Of a DNA stretch of 64,000 bases, positions 43,474 through 56,040 are shown one piece after another. Numbering within the stretch: position 1 is the first letter of the stretch; each line of letters opens with the position of its first letter. The stretch spans positions 248,001-312,000 of the forward strand of contig CM036759.1 in assembly GCA_020796225.1 (NCBI GenBank). The letters are read 5' to 3'. The notes under the pieces are model-generated. The model was not told the origin of the DNA and did not search any database. It saw only the letters and a program-made list of their open reading frames with translations. The translations under genes and the position numbers were made by a program. Source of the stretch: Arion vulgaris. Taxonomy: Eukaryota; Mollusca; Gastropoda; Stylommatophora; Arionidae.

Positions 43474-45600
43474 TAGTCTGTCCATTAATTGTGAGCACGT
43501 TTGAAATTGATTTTCTCGAAAACTACCTGTTGGATCTCAGTGATTTTTTGCAAGCAGCCTTAGAATATCCATGAAGCTAGAGAAATTTTTTTTTTCCAAG
43601 AAAATTTGATGTAGTTTGAAATATTTCTTCTTCAGGTTATATTAAAATAAACCTCACCGGATTGTACCAGAAGTAACAGATCTACGGACACAGGCGGTTG
43701 TTCTAAAATACATTATGGTAACAATGAAATATCGGAGTATACAACAATTTCACGAATCCCGTGCACCTAACCCAGTCGACTTTGAAAGCGGAAAGCATAT
43801 GACGTTATAATTGGGATACCGTTTGTATAGTCATAGGTGTATCTCGCTATTTGTATGAAGCTTTTGTATCATATTTGTTGGCTTATCAAAACTGACATTG
43901 ATATCACATTCATAATGAAGTGCACATTTATAACAATGCAAAAGGTTAAAAGTTTTACTATACCAACACTCGTAGGGAATCTAAGAGAGGTCATCTATAT
44001 TAGATATTCATAATCCTGAGAAACGAACGCAACTCGCTGTCTGAATAGAGAATCTTTTCCGATGGATTAAACAGGACACAAAGTGCCAATGTCAAGCAAG
44101 GAAGGAAAAGAACAATTGACGATTTTGACATAGATGTCATAAGACGGGAGCTCTTGAAATGTTTGCATAAATCAACTTGTTCCCTCGGGAAAACTGAAAT
44201 TAAAACTGCAATCAGATTGCAGCATAGACATTTCTAAAAGTACTCTATGGAAAATTGTAAGAGCCCCCGGCTTCACCTTCAGAAAAACTATAGGCGGCAG
44301 GAATATTATTTGTAAAAACCCACATTTAATTCTGCCCAAAGAAATACCTGAGGCAGATCCGTGAGCAGCGGAGGCAAGGCTATGATATTGTATATTTGGA
44401 CAATCCTGGTCAATGCTCACCACACCAATGCTAAAGAATGGCAATCAGTAGATTATGAACAGAAAAAAAAAATACAAGCAAAGGCCAGCGTTTTATACTA
44501 ACACATGCAGGAAGCAGTGAGAAGGTCTTGTCCATGACGCTGGACTTATTTTCCAATCAAAAGTACCGACGGTAGGGACTACCACACAGAAATGAATGGA
44601 CATATTTTCAGGCACTGGATGGAGAAGATCTACTTCCAATTCTAAACAGACCATCATGCTTGGTAATGGATAATGCATCCTATCACAACGCAGTATCAGC
44701 GGAAGACAAAGTACCAACTGCATCAAATACAAAAGATCAAATTAGGACTTGGCTTGCAAAGGAAAATGTCAGCTTCGATGATACATATTTGAAACCCAGT
44801 TATTGCACCTGGTGAGGATGACAAAAAGGCAAAGGTGTTCATATTGACAAAATCATTGCGGAATACGGCCACACGTTCACTACCCCATATCATGCTCACC
44901 TCAATCCGATAGAGCTTTTTCATGCTAAAGAAAGGGCAAGTTCCCGAACAGAACAGGACGTTAAAATGTGTGATTTGAAGTTCTGACACGTGAGTCCTCC
45001 AATGATAGACATGCATTCTGGAAGAAGTGTGTTGAACATGTGCTCCGAGAGGAAGACGAGTACTGGCACTGAGATGGATTACAATTTGTCCAGCCAGTAA
45101 CAATTATCAACCTCATGGAATCGTTCGATTGGGGATGATACAAATCATATTTTATTACAGACTGAGAAATAGCAAGATACATTTCCATATCCAAATGCGC
45201 CTACCATCATACAATTTGTGGTGAATTTAAAGACACCCGGGTCTAATGGTGACCAAGGGGAGGACAACTGTTGCATATTAATTCCAAGTTCACGAACACT
45301 AAAGGGCAACACACTTAATTACTTGCCCTATCAAGTTAATATGGAGATACACCTATGAATAGAATTGACATGGACAAATTTAGGACTACTGAAAAATCTA
45401 AAATTTGAGCCCCGTATTTGAATTTGTCATAAAAGATCAAAGGAATTACGATGTGCACAATCCGTAGAATCTATGGACTACTGGTTAGCTTTATTTTAGC
45501 GTCATGGATATTCTAAGGCTGCATGCAAAATCACTGAGATCCAACAGGTAGTTTTCAGAAAATCAATTTCAAACGTGCTCACGAATTAATGGACAGACTA
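43474..45600 (+). mobile_element. Tc1/mariner-superfamily element with ~100-bp TIRs
   Basis: The first 100 bases (TAGTCTGTCCATTAATTGTG onward, through ACTACCTGTTGGATCTCAGT) are repeated inverted at 45500-45600, with about 90% identity by eye. TA dinucleotides flank both ends (43472-43473, 45601-45602). It is 2,127 bp long. Inside is a dead transposase on the plus strand. TA duplication and the DDE motifs place it in the Tc1/mariner superfamily. Confidence 0.9.
44150..44950 (+). pseudogene. mariner-type transposase remnant with long DD-E spacing
   Basis: Pieces in several frames: DISKSTLWKIVRAPGFTFRK (44230), VNAHHTNAKEWQ (44410) after a ruined first catalytic Asp, and VMDNASYHNAVSAEDKVPTA (44663) with the second Asp. 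Then follow IRTWLAKENVSFDD (44738) and HAHLNPIELF (44891). The second Asp (44669) and the Glu of NPIE (44912) are 81 codons apart. Common Tc1 elements have 34 residues here. Stops and shifts abound, so it is inactive. Confidence 0.85.
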
Positions 45601-45835
45601 TAAGTCAGATCACACTTGAATAGAACGTCAACATACCATACAATTGAACAGGGTAGAAACTTCTAGAACATACATCTAACAGTCCTGAGCAGTTTTCATC
45701 TTTTTGTCCACTAAAAACTTGGTTTCAGATTATGTAGAAGTTAAACATAATGTGCGATTATGGTTTAAAACACAGAGGCAAGACTTTATGCTGCAGGTTT
45801 TGCTGCACTGATAAAGCAGGGTATAAATGTTTGTG

Positions 45836-46075
45836 ACCCCCAGTGGTTACCGGGCCCAAATTTGGTGTAAAGAATAGAACCACTGTTACCTGCCATGCAT
45901 GTCGAAGAGGCACTTAAGGAGGTTTCTTGAAATCGGATGCATGTGTCCTAAACGGTGAAGTCTATGCGTTAGGGCCTACTAAACCAATGGGGAACGATAA
46001 CACTTTTTGGAAAAGATCAAACATATCACAAAAAGTGATTAAATTGGTCTAAAAAAACCAAAGAAGAAGAAGAAA
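45836..46075 (+). repeat. SINE family 1, copy 3
   Basis: GTGGTTACCGGGCCCAAATT, AGAATAGAACCACTGTTACC, CATGTCGAAGAGGCACTTAA and a tail AAAGAAGAAGAAGAAAG. Small deletions relative to copies 1 and 2. Confidence 0.85.
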
Positions 46076-47286
46076 GAATGTTTGTGAATCTTATACTGAG
46101 AAATAAAGAGAAATTTAAGTCTAATGGTTTTTCAAGCTTGTATCTAATTTAGATTTGTTTGTTTTCACCCAAATTATAACTCATTTACTGACTCTCCAGC
46201 ACTGGGATACTTGGGAAAACAAAATGCTCAGTCCTCCAGCAGATGTTAATAGGTAAGTCAATGATGGTTTTATGCATTGCTGGATGAATATACTCCTCAT
46301 TCTGCCCCTTAGGTGCTATGCCCTACTTATACAAGGTAAATTTAATTTGTTCAAATCGAATAGATGAGTCCTCAATTGTGATGTTCTTATCCAACAGGCA
46401 GTCATTGAGTAACTGCTGTATTTTGTTTGTATTCTTTAATTTCAATAAAAACATATGTACAAAATTTCAACAATGTGGTTACGAATCCATGCATAGTTTT
46501 TCATTGAATTGGTCCAGTATTTTGCTTCTGGAAAGATATGGCAATAAAAAATTGAATGATTTAAACAAGTGAATTTTCAAAAGAAAATATCTAAATACAC
46601 CACAAAAAAAGAATCTGTCTGGGGAGAAATATATTTTATTAGAACATTTCATACAAAAGGAATAAAAGGTGTACAGTAATTATTAATTTCTGACAAGACC
46701 ACTGTGATTGATAGAAGAATAGCAGAAAATATGAAGAAACTAACAACCTGAAACTTCAAAATGTAAATATCAAAAAAAGGCAAAACAAAACTATGTACTA
46801 TCTATAGAACATTTACTCTGATAAATCATGCAGGTAAAACTTTACTAAACACAATTATGTGAAGACATTAAGAAAATAGATGCAAATAACACTGTAGTAT
46901 AAGCTGTGTTTAGATGCAACAGAGGGAAATGTGAACAATTAAAAACGATTTCAAGGATCTCCAACATGATAAATCGCCTGAGAACTTTTGGCCTGGTGAT
47001 AAAGAAATTAATCTTTCCATTTTCATTCATACATTTGAGTCTGTAAGAAAGCTATTGCAAACCTCAACTTGAATTGAAGACCATCCAATTTGTGGTACTG
47101 TATGCATCTCTGCATTAAATCAGAGCAATCATTTGGGATTTGAAAGAAAACTCAGGAAGTTAACAAATGAGTTGCCAGGAGAAGCAAAAATCAAAGTCAA
47201 AATGACAGACACCATTGCGTAGAAAAGGAAAAAGAGTGCAACCTGAATCCCACTGGGATCAAAACCCAACCAATAGAAACTAAGTG
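46076..47286. other. unassigned AT-rich spacer
   Basis: No gene recognised. 46196-46340 is loosely similar to 33870-33995. Confidence 0.4.
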
Positions 47287-47770
47287 AAAAAAAAGGAGAT
47301 TATTCTTTCTTCTTTCTTCTTTCTAATCCTGTATGCCTCACAGCGTCAGGTCGGGAAGAGATTTCTAAAATGGGCCCTAAGTATGCGAGATAGTCTCTTT
47401 CTACCCCTTTGTTATCTCTGAGGTCCATCTTTGTGCCTGCCTTTTGTTTTTGTACCCATTGTATCACAGCATTGCTCTTTGGGGTGCACCGCCTGATGGT
47501 AATCTGCTTACGTAGGGGAACCATTTAATTTGTTGTTTCTTGATGAATTTAGTACTGATGTTGTACCCACTTTTTTTCCTGATGTCTTCATTTCTCAACC
47601 AATCTCTTCTTGTTACACCCAGCATTCTGCGTAGATACTTCATCTCTATCGTGACTAGTTTTCTTCTATCGTGTTGTCAGCGTCCAGGTTTGGCACTGGT
47701 AAATAATGTGGGAGAAAGATTGTGTTGAACATTGCTCTTTTGTGTTCATGGTGACTTGTTTGCATCTTAA
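47287..47770 (-). pseudogene. LINE family E, 3' end, minus strand
   Basis: The minus strand gives YQCQTWTLTTR, KKTSHDRD, a piece like SVLNSSRNNKLNG and PKSNAVIQWVQKQKAGTKMD. These match the plus-strand copy at 54.9-55.3 kb (FIKKQHIKWF, PKSNVTQI). The tail is (AGAA)n. Multiple shifts. Confidence 0.75.
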
Positions 47771-50700
47771 CAGAGATATATAAATGCTTTCATTAACTAC
47801 TAACACATACTAGGACTAGAAGATAACTTTGTTTATGCTGATGTCCCTTATTGTGAGACAAAAGCAAATAAGAGCGCCAATTAGTTCACATCGAGCATAT
47901 AAAAAATAACTTCTTACAAAAACCCAAAAACTGTAAGATATTATTGGTGAGCGAGGCTAAAATTTCCACCTGTCCTATATGCGTAGAAGCCATGAACCGA
48001 GCGAACACTTTTCCCGTCTGGTGCAAAGTGAACATACCACAAAGATTGGTTGATAAGAACGAATGCAAACAACAACATTGATGAGCTCATGCTCCTGCTG
48101 GTGATAAAAGGCAAGAGTGATGATAGTATTGGGACAAATGAATTCATAGAACATTAACCCTTTCCCCTCTGTATTATTTTGACCTCTGACGCATTTATTT
48201 TGCATTCAAATTTAACATTCAATGTCAATTAGTTTAAACCTTTATAACTTTGTACTTTTTCTCAAAAAAGTATAACATATTATATATTAAATTGTTGTTA
48301 CAGGATGTGGAATACATTAATATAATAATATTTTACATCAGGTGATATACATTTGAGAAAATTAGATTATTGTAGCATGACTATTTTGAAAAAACAAAAA
48401 TTATAAAAATATTTTTACTCTTGGTTTGTATTACATCTTAATATTCATAGATGTTTCCAGAAGTAGCAGTTAAATGAAGATAATTCATATAGAACATATT
48501 CTAAAGTTTCATCTAACTAGGTGCAGTAGTTTCTATAATATTCACTTTTAGTAGGGACACGCCAATAAACGGAATGTGAACGCCTTTTCTTTAGATGCAA
48601 TTATTACATTATTTCAACTATCGATACTACATTTCATAAACAATCAAATGTCATTATTACCATCAATTAAATCTTCTTCATTACTATCACAAGTTATAAT
48701 TTGATCTAACAGTACTAAAGATTACACTGTAAACATCGTCAGAAACATTAACGTTTAAAAAAAAAGTCTCGACTTGAACACAATAATACACTGTTTTCCC
48801 TCTTTCAAATCTTTGTTAAATGGAGATAGTAATGTACCCACATATATGTACTTTCCGTTTCTGAAGATTTTTTTAACTTCAGTAAAGGGGGTTCTGAAGA
48901 TACATTCGTTTCATGAATAGACATACAAAAGCCCATATATCGGTTCTGCACATCATAAAAATTACTCTGAACCGATATATTCGGGTCTGCAGTCCCGCTA
49001 GTTAACTAAAAAAGACAGAAGAAAAAAAATTTGAAACATGTAAAATAAAAAACAGAGTTGAAAGAGTTTTGGGAAGAAAAGAAGCATTAATCAAGGACAT
49101 AGATGAATGATAAAGATGTTTTCATATCTGAAGATAATCTGTACATTTACTGTTTATGATCACTTACCCAAATACAATCTGAAGACACCATCCATATAAT
49201 GTAATGAGAGTGGTCCCAAAAACAAAATCTGTGAAGTGATTGCAAAAAAATTTATGTCTGTATACAAAATATTGTATTAACAACTTACACAATCTGGCAC
49301 TAATATAAATCTCCAGAAGTGTCTATTTGAAACAGATTTGTATTTATTCAAAAATAAATTATAAAAAGTAACTTTTCAAAACAAATTCAAAACATTTTAT
49401 AAAATAAAAACTACAACAAAAAATTTGATACAGAATTTATTGATGGAAGTATGTCCCAGAGGTTTCCTTTAACCCTTTCTTATCTCTTATAGTTGAGAAA
49501 CCAGTCAATGTCAACCGTGTTTAGCAAAGTTTGTTTAGATGGATTCAATGATAAAATCTTCATTATAGTTTTCAAGTCTGTCTACTTTTGTGTCTCATCA
49601 ACCTGTTTTCTTATGTTATTTGTTTAATTTTGTAAATTGAAAAATCTATTTCAACCCAAGTTTTTTTTCTGGGCTGCTTTGTGTTGATTTCACTATCTTT
49701 TGTTCTGATACATTTGTGAGGCATACTCTTCTTTCCCAAGTTTTTACACATTTCTTTCATGAGTCAATATCTTTAACTTTATCTTCAAAGGGTCTGTTTC
49801 TTTAAGCACAACCTTTCACAAATTTATTGTCATGTTATTTCAGCCTCCTGCTTTTAACTTACCATGTAAGTTCTAGACTATGGTATGATTAGATACTATT
49901 AGTCAGGATTTCAATGTGTGAAAGTTTTCTGATCTAATTTGGTTACCTAGCACAATTTTAGTTCTTTCATACAAAAAAGTCTGTTTTATATTATAAGAGG
50001 TCTTTACATTGATATCAAACACATTGAACATGCACATCATTAACTTTATTCAGATCAAATAACTGAAATTAATGTAACATTATTTGTTCTTGACTACCTA
50101 AGTCAACAGTTCTCAATTCTTTGTGTTGTGATACAGTGAGGCATAACATAATTTCTTTTAATGTTATAGTTTGATTTTAAATAATCTGGGGTAAATTGAT
50201 TCTTAAGGTAGAACAATACATGGAAAACAATTTTTTTTTATACCAACATTTTTTTTTCTTGTCTAATTCATCTGTGAATATCCCAGTATATCAAATAATA
50301 AAAAAAAAAGCGTATATGTACTCTGCTTTGGTAGGAATCAGTGTTTCTCTATACACACCTCCTGAGGGACTTGCAAAACCAATGTTTACATTCGTTACTG
50401 TGTGAATACCTTCAGAACATAACAATTCACAATCTTAAAACTGCAAAATTATAATTATACTGTGCAAACAAAAATCCATATACACTGTGTTCTCAAGGGA
50501 AGTCACTCTGATTTCTACAAAAATTCAAAAATTGTGTGTCGATAGATTTCCTTAAAATTTCTACTAACATTGTGTATTTTCCCCAAAAATCATATCTGTT
50601 TTATACTATATACATGTTTATCATATGTGATAGTGGTTAGTAACATTTCTTTTTTTCATAATGGGAAACAAGAAACAGAATAGAAAAATCTGGTAAGCGA

Positions 50701-51365
50701 AGTTTTGTGGAAACCGGGACACTAAATCAGATACGCTGAGATAAAAAACATGATGCACCTTTTTCAATAGTAAATACTGAGAATGTCTGCTTCTCTGTAA
50801 AGAAAATTAAAGTATTTGAAAGTGAAACAAAGCGTGATCAAGACAACAAAGGACATGGGTTTTTCCCATATTGCAAAAAAGGGTTCATAGACACTGCAGC
50901 AAATGAAGGATATTCATAGTTATGGTTTGATGACCATTATGCATATATAATGAGGCACAAATATTGGACTTGATATTTTTTTAAAATTTATTTTTAAAAT
51001 CCTTTGTCCATATCCTATCATTCTACTTCAGGCCATCAATCTACATATAATGAATCAATATGCCAAGTTTCACTGAAATCCAGCAATCAACACCATAGTT
51101 ATGCAACTTTAAAAAGATATATAATTTATGTACCATGGCTATATTGGGTATCTAATTTGCATAATTAATTAATTAAGATTTTTTTTTATTGTGAAGTCCA
51201 TACTTATACTATACCCCTGAAATTTTGATTCTGTGATGAAAATTAGAGTTTTTGACCCTACCATGTACCCATCTACCTTAAACCTTAGGGAAACAGTGTT
51301 AAGTGAATAGGATGTTATTGGATAGTGGTTATCCCGAGCTTACCTTACATATTGCAGGTAAGCTA
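47771..51365. other. long AT-rich stretch without supported genes
   Basis: Minus-strand frames at 47941-48205 (with SLWYVHFAPDGKSVRSVHGF) and an exon-like piece at 49180-49240 with a good donor (VFGTTLITLYGWCLQIVFG) look protein-like, but I cannot assign them. A 12-bp inverted repeat lies at 48935-48980. 50700-50960 has broken protein-like text of unknown origin. The rest is poly-A/T-rich. Confidence 0.4.
48935..48980. repeat. 12-bp perfect inverted repeat
   Basis: ATATATCGGTTC (48935-48946) and GAACCGATATAT (48969-48980) with a 22-base loop. Confidence 0.8.
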
Positions 51366-51443
51366 TTAACTCCTTAAGGGCCAAGAGCCACACTATGGCA
51401 TTTTTTCTCTATAATTGCTTTGCCTTGGTCCACTAAGAGTTAA
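51366..51443. mobile_element. 78-bp TTAA-flanked MITE, copy 2
   Basis: It runs from TTAA (51366) to TTAA (51440-51443). The inner ends CTCCTTAAGGGCCAAGAGCC and the inverted CTCTTAGTGGACCAAGGCAA are imperfect inverted repeats, matching the ends of the 42.37 kb copy. Exceptionally short. A piggyBac-type origin is inferred from TTAA only. Confidence 0.65.
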
Positions 51444-52600
51444 CAGCCAGCCTCTATAAGCAGATGATGAATGATATGCAGATGTGACATGTCAAATGTA
51501 GGCTATTATTTGCATCTCAAATAAGTTTAAGATGAAATTGTAATACAGAGTATGTTTACTGACATTAACCTGGTACACTTTGACGAAAAAAAACAACACA
51601 ACAGTTGAACTATATAAAAATATACAATACAACAGAGAAGGTACAAAACACATCAACCCAATCTACAGATCTTACCATAGTCAAAAAAGAGGTATAATGA
51701 ATGAAGGTATTATTCCCCCGAAACGGATTCCAAGCCAATTCAAAAGAGAGTTAGCTGAAAATAAAAAAAAAAATTGTTAGATTTATTTATTATGATTTAA
51801 ATGTTAGAAAATACAAATGGAAAGATGTTAATTTCAAATAATCTGAAAATAAAAAAATATATAAACAGTTGATTTTGTTTAGGGTTTAAAAGCATATTAT
51901 TGTACCTGGTCAAGCAAAATTTTGCAGTCAAGCTTCTTTTGTTTACTGTATTCCTTTGAATATTGATAAACCAAGTAAGTTAAAATAACAGACCTAGCTT
52001 ATTTGTGGCAAACCTATAGATCTGAGGTAGGCCACTTCTTATATGACAGGGACAGGCCTGAAAGATTTGGGGATACAGAGAATCAGACACTCTCATATAC
52101 TCAGCCCTCGATAAATTACTTAATTTGCATGTGCAAGCTAACATAATGTAGTAATGATATTACTGAAAGAAAGTAGAGGACAGAAATGAGAGAGAGAGAG
52201 ATAGACGGAGAAATTAAAAAGACATTATAAATGAGTAGCTTACTGATTCTATAAGATCCCTACAAATACTATCAAGTAAACAAATGTAAAAACAGTTAAC
52301 AAAATAGAAATGCTAGTTTTTTTTTAATCAGCTGAAGGTGGGTCTAACAAAATAATGTAGACAGACACAGTTTTACATCACCTCTGATTTTCAGATTTCT
52401 TGAAACTGACCAGAGAATTATAGGTGCACACAAACACACAATTGTGACACTAATAAATCTTTTCTTGATTACATCTGGGTGGTCTCTGTAATTTTATACA
52501 ATGGATTCATTTGCAAAACCATGGGTGAATCTAAAACTCTAAATATAAAATATGTTTTCAGTGCAGAGCAACTTGGGGGAGCAATATAACAACTTGACTA
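51444..52600. other. unassigned AT-rich spacer
   Basis: Contains a short (GA)n run at about 52189-52202. No gene supported. Confidence 0.4.
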
Positions 52601-52604
52601 TGCT

Positions 52605-53110
52605 GTCATCACAAAGTGTTCAGTTGGGCTTCCTCATCATCATCAAGTTGATGTCCTTCCGAACTTGGCTCCATGACAACAGTCCTGAAAAACTCTTGGT
52701 TCTGTACGAAAGGGCAAACGGCAGCAGCAGCATTCTCAGATCGCAATATCTTGCACGATTGTCTTTTAGGTCTTTCTTTATTCTTCTTCCAGGCACCATT
52801 CCCTCTAAAATTATCTTCTCTAGGCACTCATGTCGTTGAGTGTCCAAAATATTTAATTTTCCTTGATTTTACGCTTTTTAATAGCCAACTCTCTCTAATA
52901 TCAAGCTATTGCAGAACAGAAGCTTTTCTCTGTCCATGATATTCTAAGTACTCTTCTGTAGCATTTGCATTAAAAGGCATTAATGATCTTATCCCCCACT
53001 CTGTCAATGGTCAATGTCTCACAACCAAATGTTGTCAAGGGAAAAACAATGCTCTAAACACTTGATTTTTTGTTCTTATGTCAGTTCCCCTTTTATAGGT
53101 TAGTTCGTCT
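52605..53110 (-). pseudogene. LINE family I, second 3' copy
   Basis: Minus strand: HECLEKIILEGMVPGRRIKK and FFRTVVMEPSSEGHQLDDDE in neighbouring frames, with a (GATGAT)-type tail. It parallels the 21.8 kb copy (LEKIIMEGGILAKRRR). Upstream text (to about 53100) is thumb-like but broken. Confidence 0.75.
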
Positions 53111-53504
53111 TTAGGAGTTGGTCAGTTGATCTTACAGAATAAAATAACTGATCTTGCTAGTTGAAATGTCCTAAGATCGGAGCGATCATGTCCTAAATAA
53201 CTAAACATCCGTAACTCAGATTATCAAATATGGACATTACAAAGTTTACGCTTCATATTATAATAGTTAAATACAACAGAGAAAACAATAAACTTAAAGT
53301 CCTTGCATAAATAATTTACCAAGAATGCTTTTCAGGGTTAGACCCAACAGGTCTACTAAAGCATGGTTTCCTCACTAAGGTTGTTTGTAGAAATGTGAAG
53401 AGAGCAGAGAAAAACTGAACATTGTGACTGTCTTCATTTACTTTCCCAAAAAAGGAATCCTACGAGCAGAGATGGCCTTTCTGAAATCCTAGTGAAGATT
53501 GGGT

Positions 53505-53960
53505 GCCCACTCACCATGCTCTTCTTCTTCACCCTTTCACCCTAGGGAAGCATATGTCCGCAACCAAAGCCTTCCAAGCCCGGCTATCCAAGGCCATCTT
53601 TTCCAGATCTCTCCACATTTTCTTCATTCCGTCTCCAACTCCCATCTCCAGGGTCTTCCCAACTCTATTGCCCTGGGGTTCCATTGGAGAGCCTGTCTTG
53701 TGATGCTGTTAGGGATTTCTTCAGAGTCAGTGTGTCCCATCCAATCCATCGCCACCTTCTGCCCTTAGCCTTATCTCTTTTCCCACCTGTCATATTGTTC
53801 TGTTCTATTCCAGACATCCCAGGCATCTACTGATGAATGTCTGCAATTTTTTGGTGTTCCCCTTAGTTGTTATCCATGTCTCCACCAAAAGAAGGAGAGC
53901 CTTTGACATTTGAGTTAAATATCATTATCTTAGTTATTATTCCTGATCATTCTTGAACTC
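53505..53960 (-). pseudogene. LINE family D, second 3' copy
   Basis: It matches 330-790 in detail (GCTATCCAAGGCCATCTTTT, GCCCTGGGGTTCCATTGGAG, TCTACTGATGAATGTCTGCA). The minus strand reads MALDSRAWKALVAD and ends with GAAGAAGAA. Inactive. Confidence 0.85.
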
Positions 53961-54870
53961 CTTAAGTGTTAAACTTAAGTTACCATCTTAGCAGGTCTTG
54001 CTGATCACCCATATAGTAAAATTGATTTAGTGTATCAATGGCACAGCCCCTATAGTCCCCCGGTAAAAGAGGATACTAATATATGATATACTAATATATC
54101 ATATGGTATTCTGAAAATCTAAATATAACAATGTATAGTCTGATTCATTATCAAGATATGTGGGTTAGGGTACACATTATCGATAATAGGTGTAAAGGAA
54201 AAATCCTAGTCGAAAAATTGAGATGCATATGTCCCCCGACATAAAACCAGTGCGTTCATATTATACCTGTTTTTTGCTTCTGAGATTACCCATATATAGG
54301 CTTCCAACGTCAATCCAGCGAACAAAACAAGTAAAACTGCCCAGTAGGCAAGTTAAACTCGGTGTCCATCATCTTCGTTCCCAAAATTGAAAAAATTTTA
54401 ACTGGATTGATTACGTTTCAGGGTTTGAAATTATTCAGGATACTTTGGACAAGTGCAATTAATCGTTTGAATATCAATTCAGTTTATTGTTATTTTATTA
54501 ATTTAATTCAATAATAATTTGTTGTTGGTGACAACTTCATTCATATCTTCAATCATTCCATATTTAACTAGTTTTATTCTCATGCATTTAAAATACTCAT
54601 TCTGCGCGTATTGTCTGCTGTCACTCAAGTCACTTTGTGTTATTAAATTGAGATCAAAAAACGTCTTAGTTATGTTTACAAATATGTATAATGGAGTGTA
54701 TTTTGGGGTTCAGAAAGAGACAAAAGCTTTCTGAGAGTTTTCATAAACAAATTATTCATTGCCCAACTGTTTTTCATACAACGGTGGCGCCGTCTTTCTT
54801 TGCCTGCTTTGCCGTAACGATTTCCTTCAGTAGGTTTTTTGGCTGGCTCTGTCTGGTTATGTCAACATGT
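53961..54870. other. unassigned AT-rich spacer
   Basis: No feature supported. Confidence 0.4.
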
Positions 54871-54874
54871 CACC

Positions 54875-55310
54875 TTGAACATAAAAAGAGTATTGTTCAA
54901 CGCAATCTGTCTTCCAACGTTGTGTTATCAGGCCAACCTGGACGCTTACATCAAATGATAGAAGAAAACTAGTCACGACAGAGATGACTACGCAGAATGC
55001 TGGAAATAACAAAAGATACTGGTTGAGAAATGTAAACATCAGGGAAAAAGTGGTTTCAACATCAGTACTAAACTTCATCAAGAAACAACACATTAAATGG
55101 TTCAGCCAAAGATTACCAACAGACAGTGGCACCCCAAAGAGCAATGTTACTCAGATATAATGGATACAAGAAAGGTCAGTCTCACCAAAGGTAAACCTCG
55201 GAGATGAGTCGACCAAAGATACTGTTTATGAAACGCACACAAAAGCCCGTTCTAGAAATCTATATTTATCCTGACACTTGAAGCAAAACAGGATTGGAGA
55301 AAAGAACGAT
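54875..55310 (+). pseudogene. LINE family E, 3' part, plus strand
   Basis: Plus strand, in alternating frames: IKRVLFNAICLPTLCYQANL (the thumb LPTLxYQ motif), WLRNVNIREKVVSTSVLN, FIKKQHIKWFSQRLPTDSG, then broken text like DTVYETHTKARSRN. It matches the minus-strand copy at 47.3 kb. Inactive. Confidence 0.75.
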
Positions 55311-56040
55311 ATCTGTTTATGGGTTAACATTTGCTTTTTACCTTTTTCAGCAGTATGTTTTATTTTTAACGTATTTATTACTTGTTCATTTATGTTATTC
55401 CTGTTTCAGTGAAATGCTCCCACTTCTTCAATAAACTTATATCTTGAAGTCAGCAGTCGTATTTTCAGGGTTGCTGTTCGAGTCTATGATGGTCAGAGCT
55501 GATGACTACAGCAGCTGCGACATTTATATTTTTATTAGCTTTACTTTTCCAACTAGGAAAATCGTTTCTGTAGAACATTTTAGACCTGAGGCCTCAGGTC
55601 GACTCAGCTTCAATTTGTACGAGAGAAACACTGGAAATGAATGGTGATATTGACCCCATCAACCAACCTGTGCCGTACAAAACTTCGGCCAATAACCGAA
55701 TTCTCCAATTATGCTTTAAAGGTATCAAACCGTCTCCTTAAAGAAATGTTAATTTTAATTACAATTGGTATTCGTTGTTTACATATGATGCAACTACATT
55801 CATTACCGTTTAACAACTGCACATGATCAATGGTTCAGTGTAATGACTCACTGAACACCGGGAAAATGGGACATTTAAAACCGATTTAACTAAGTCATAA
55901 CTCGGTAAAGAAAGCAAGAGTTGGAAATGGTCACGCTGATCTACACATTTTGCAAGAATAAGTTCAAAATGTCTTGACCAGACCTTTTCGTCATCAAGAT
56001 TTTCATGTGACACGCAAACAAGCAGTTTTGAAGTTAAGGT
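55311..56040. other. unassigned spacer
   Basis: No feature supported. The frame at 55444-55647 has no known motif. Confidence 0.4.

Noticed and set aside
48150..48200. A piggyBac end at TTAACCCTTTCCCCTC
   Set aside because: Only one end was found. No inverted partner or second TTAA boundary could be located nearby.
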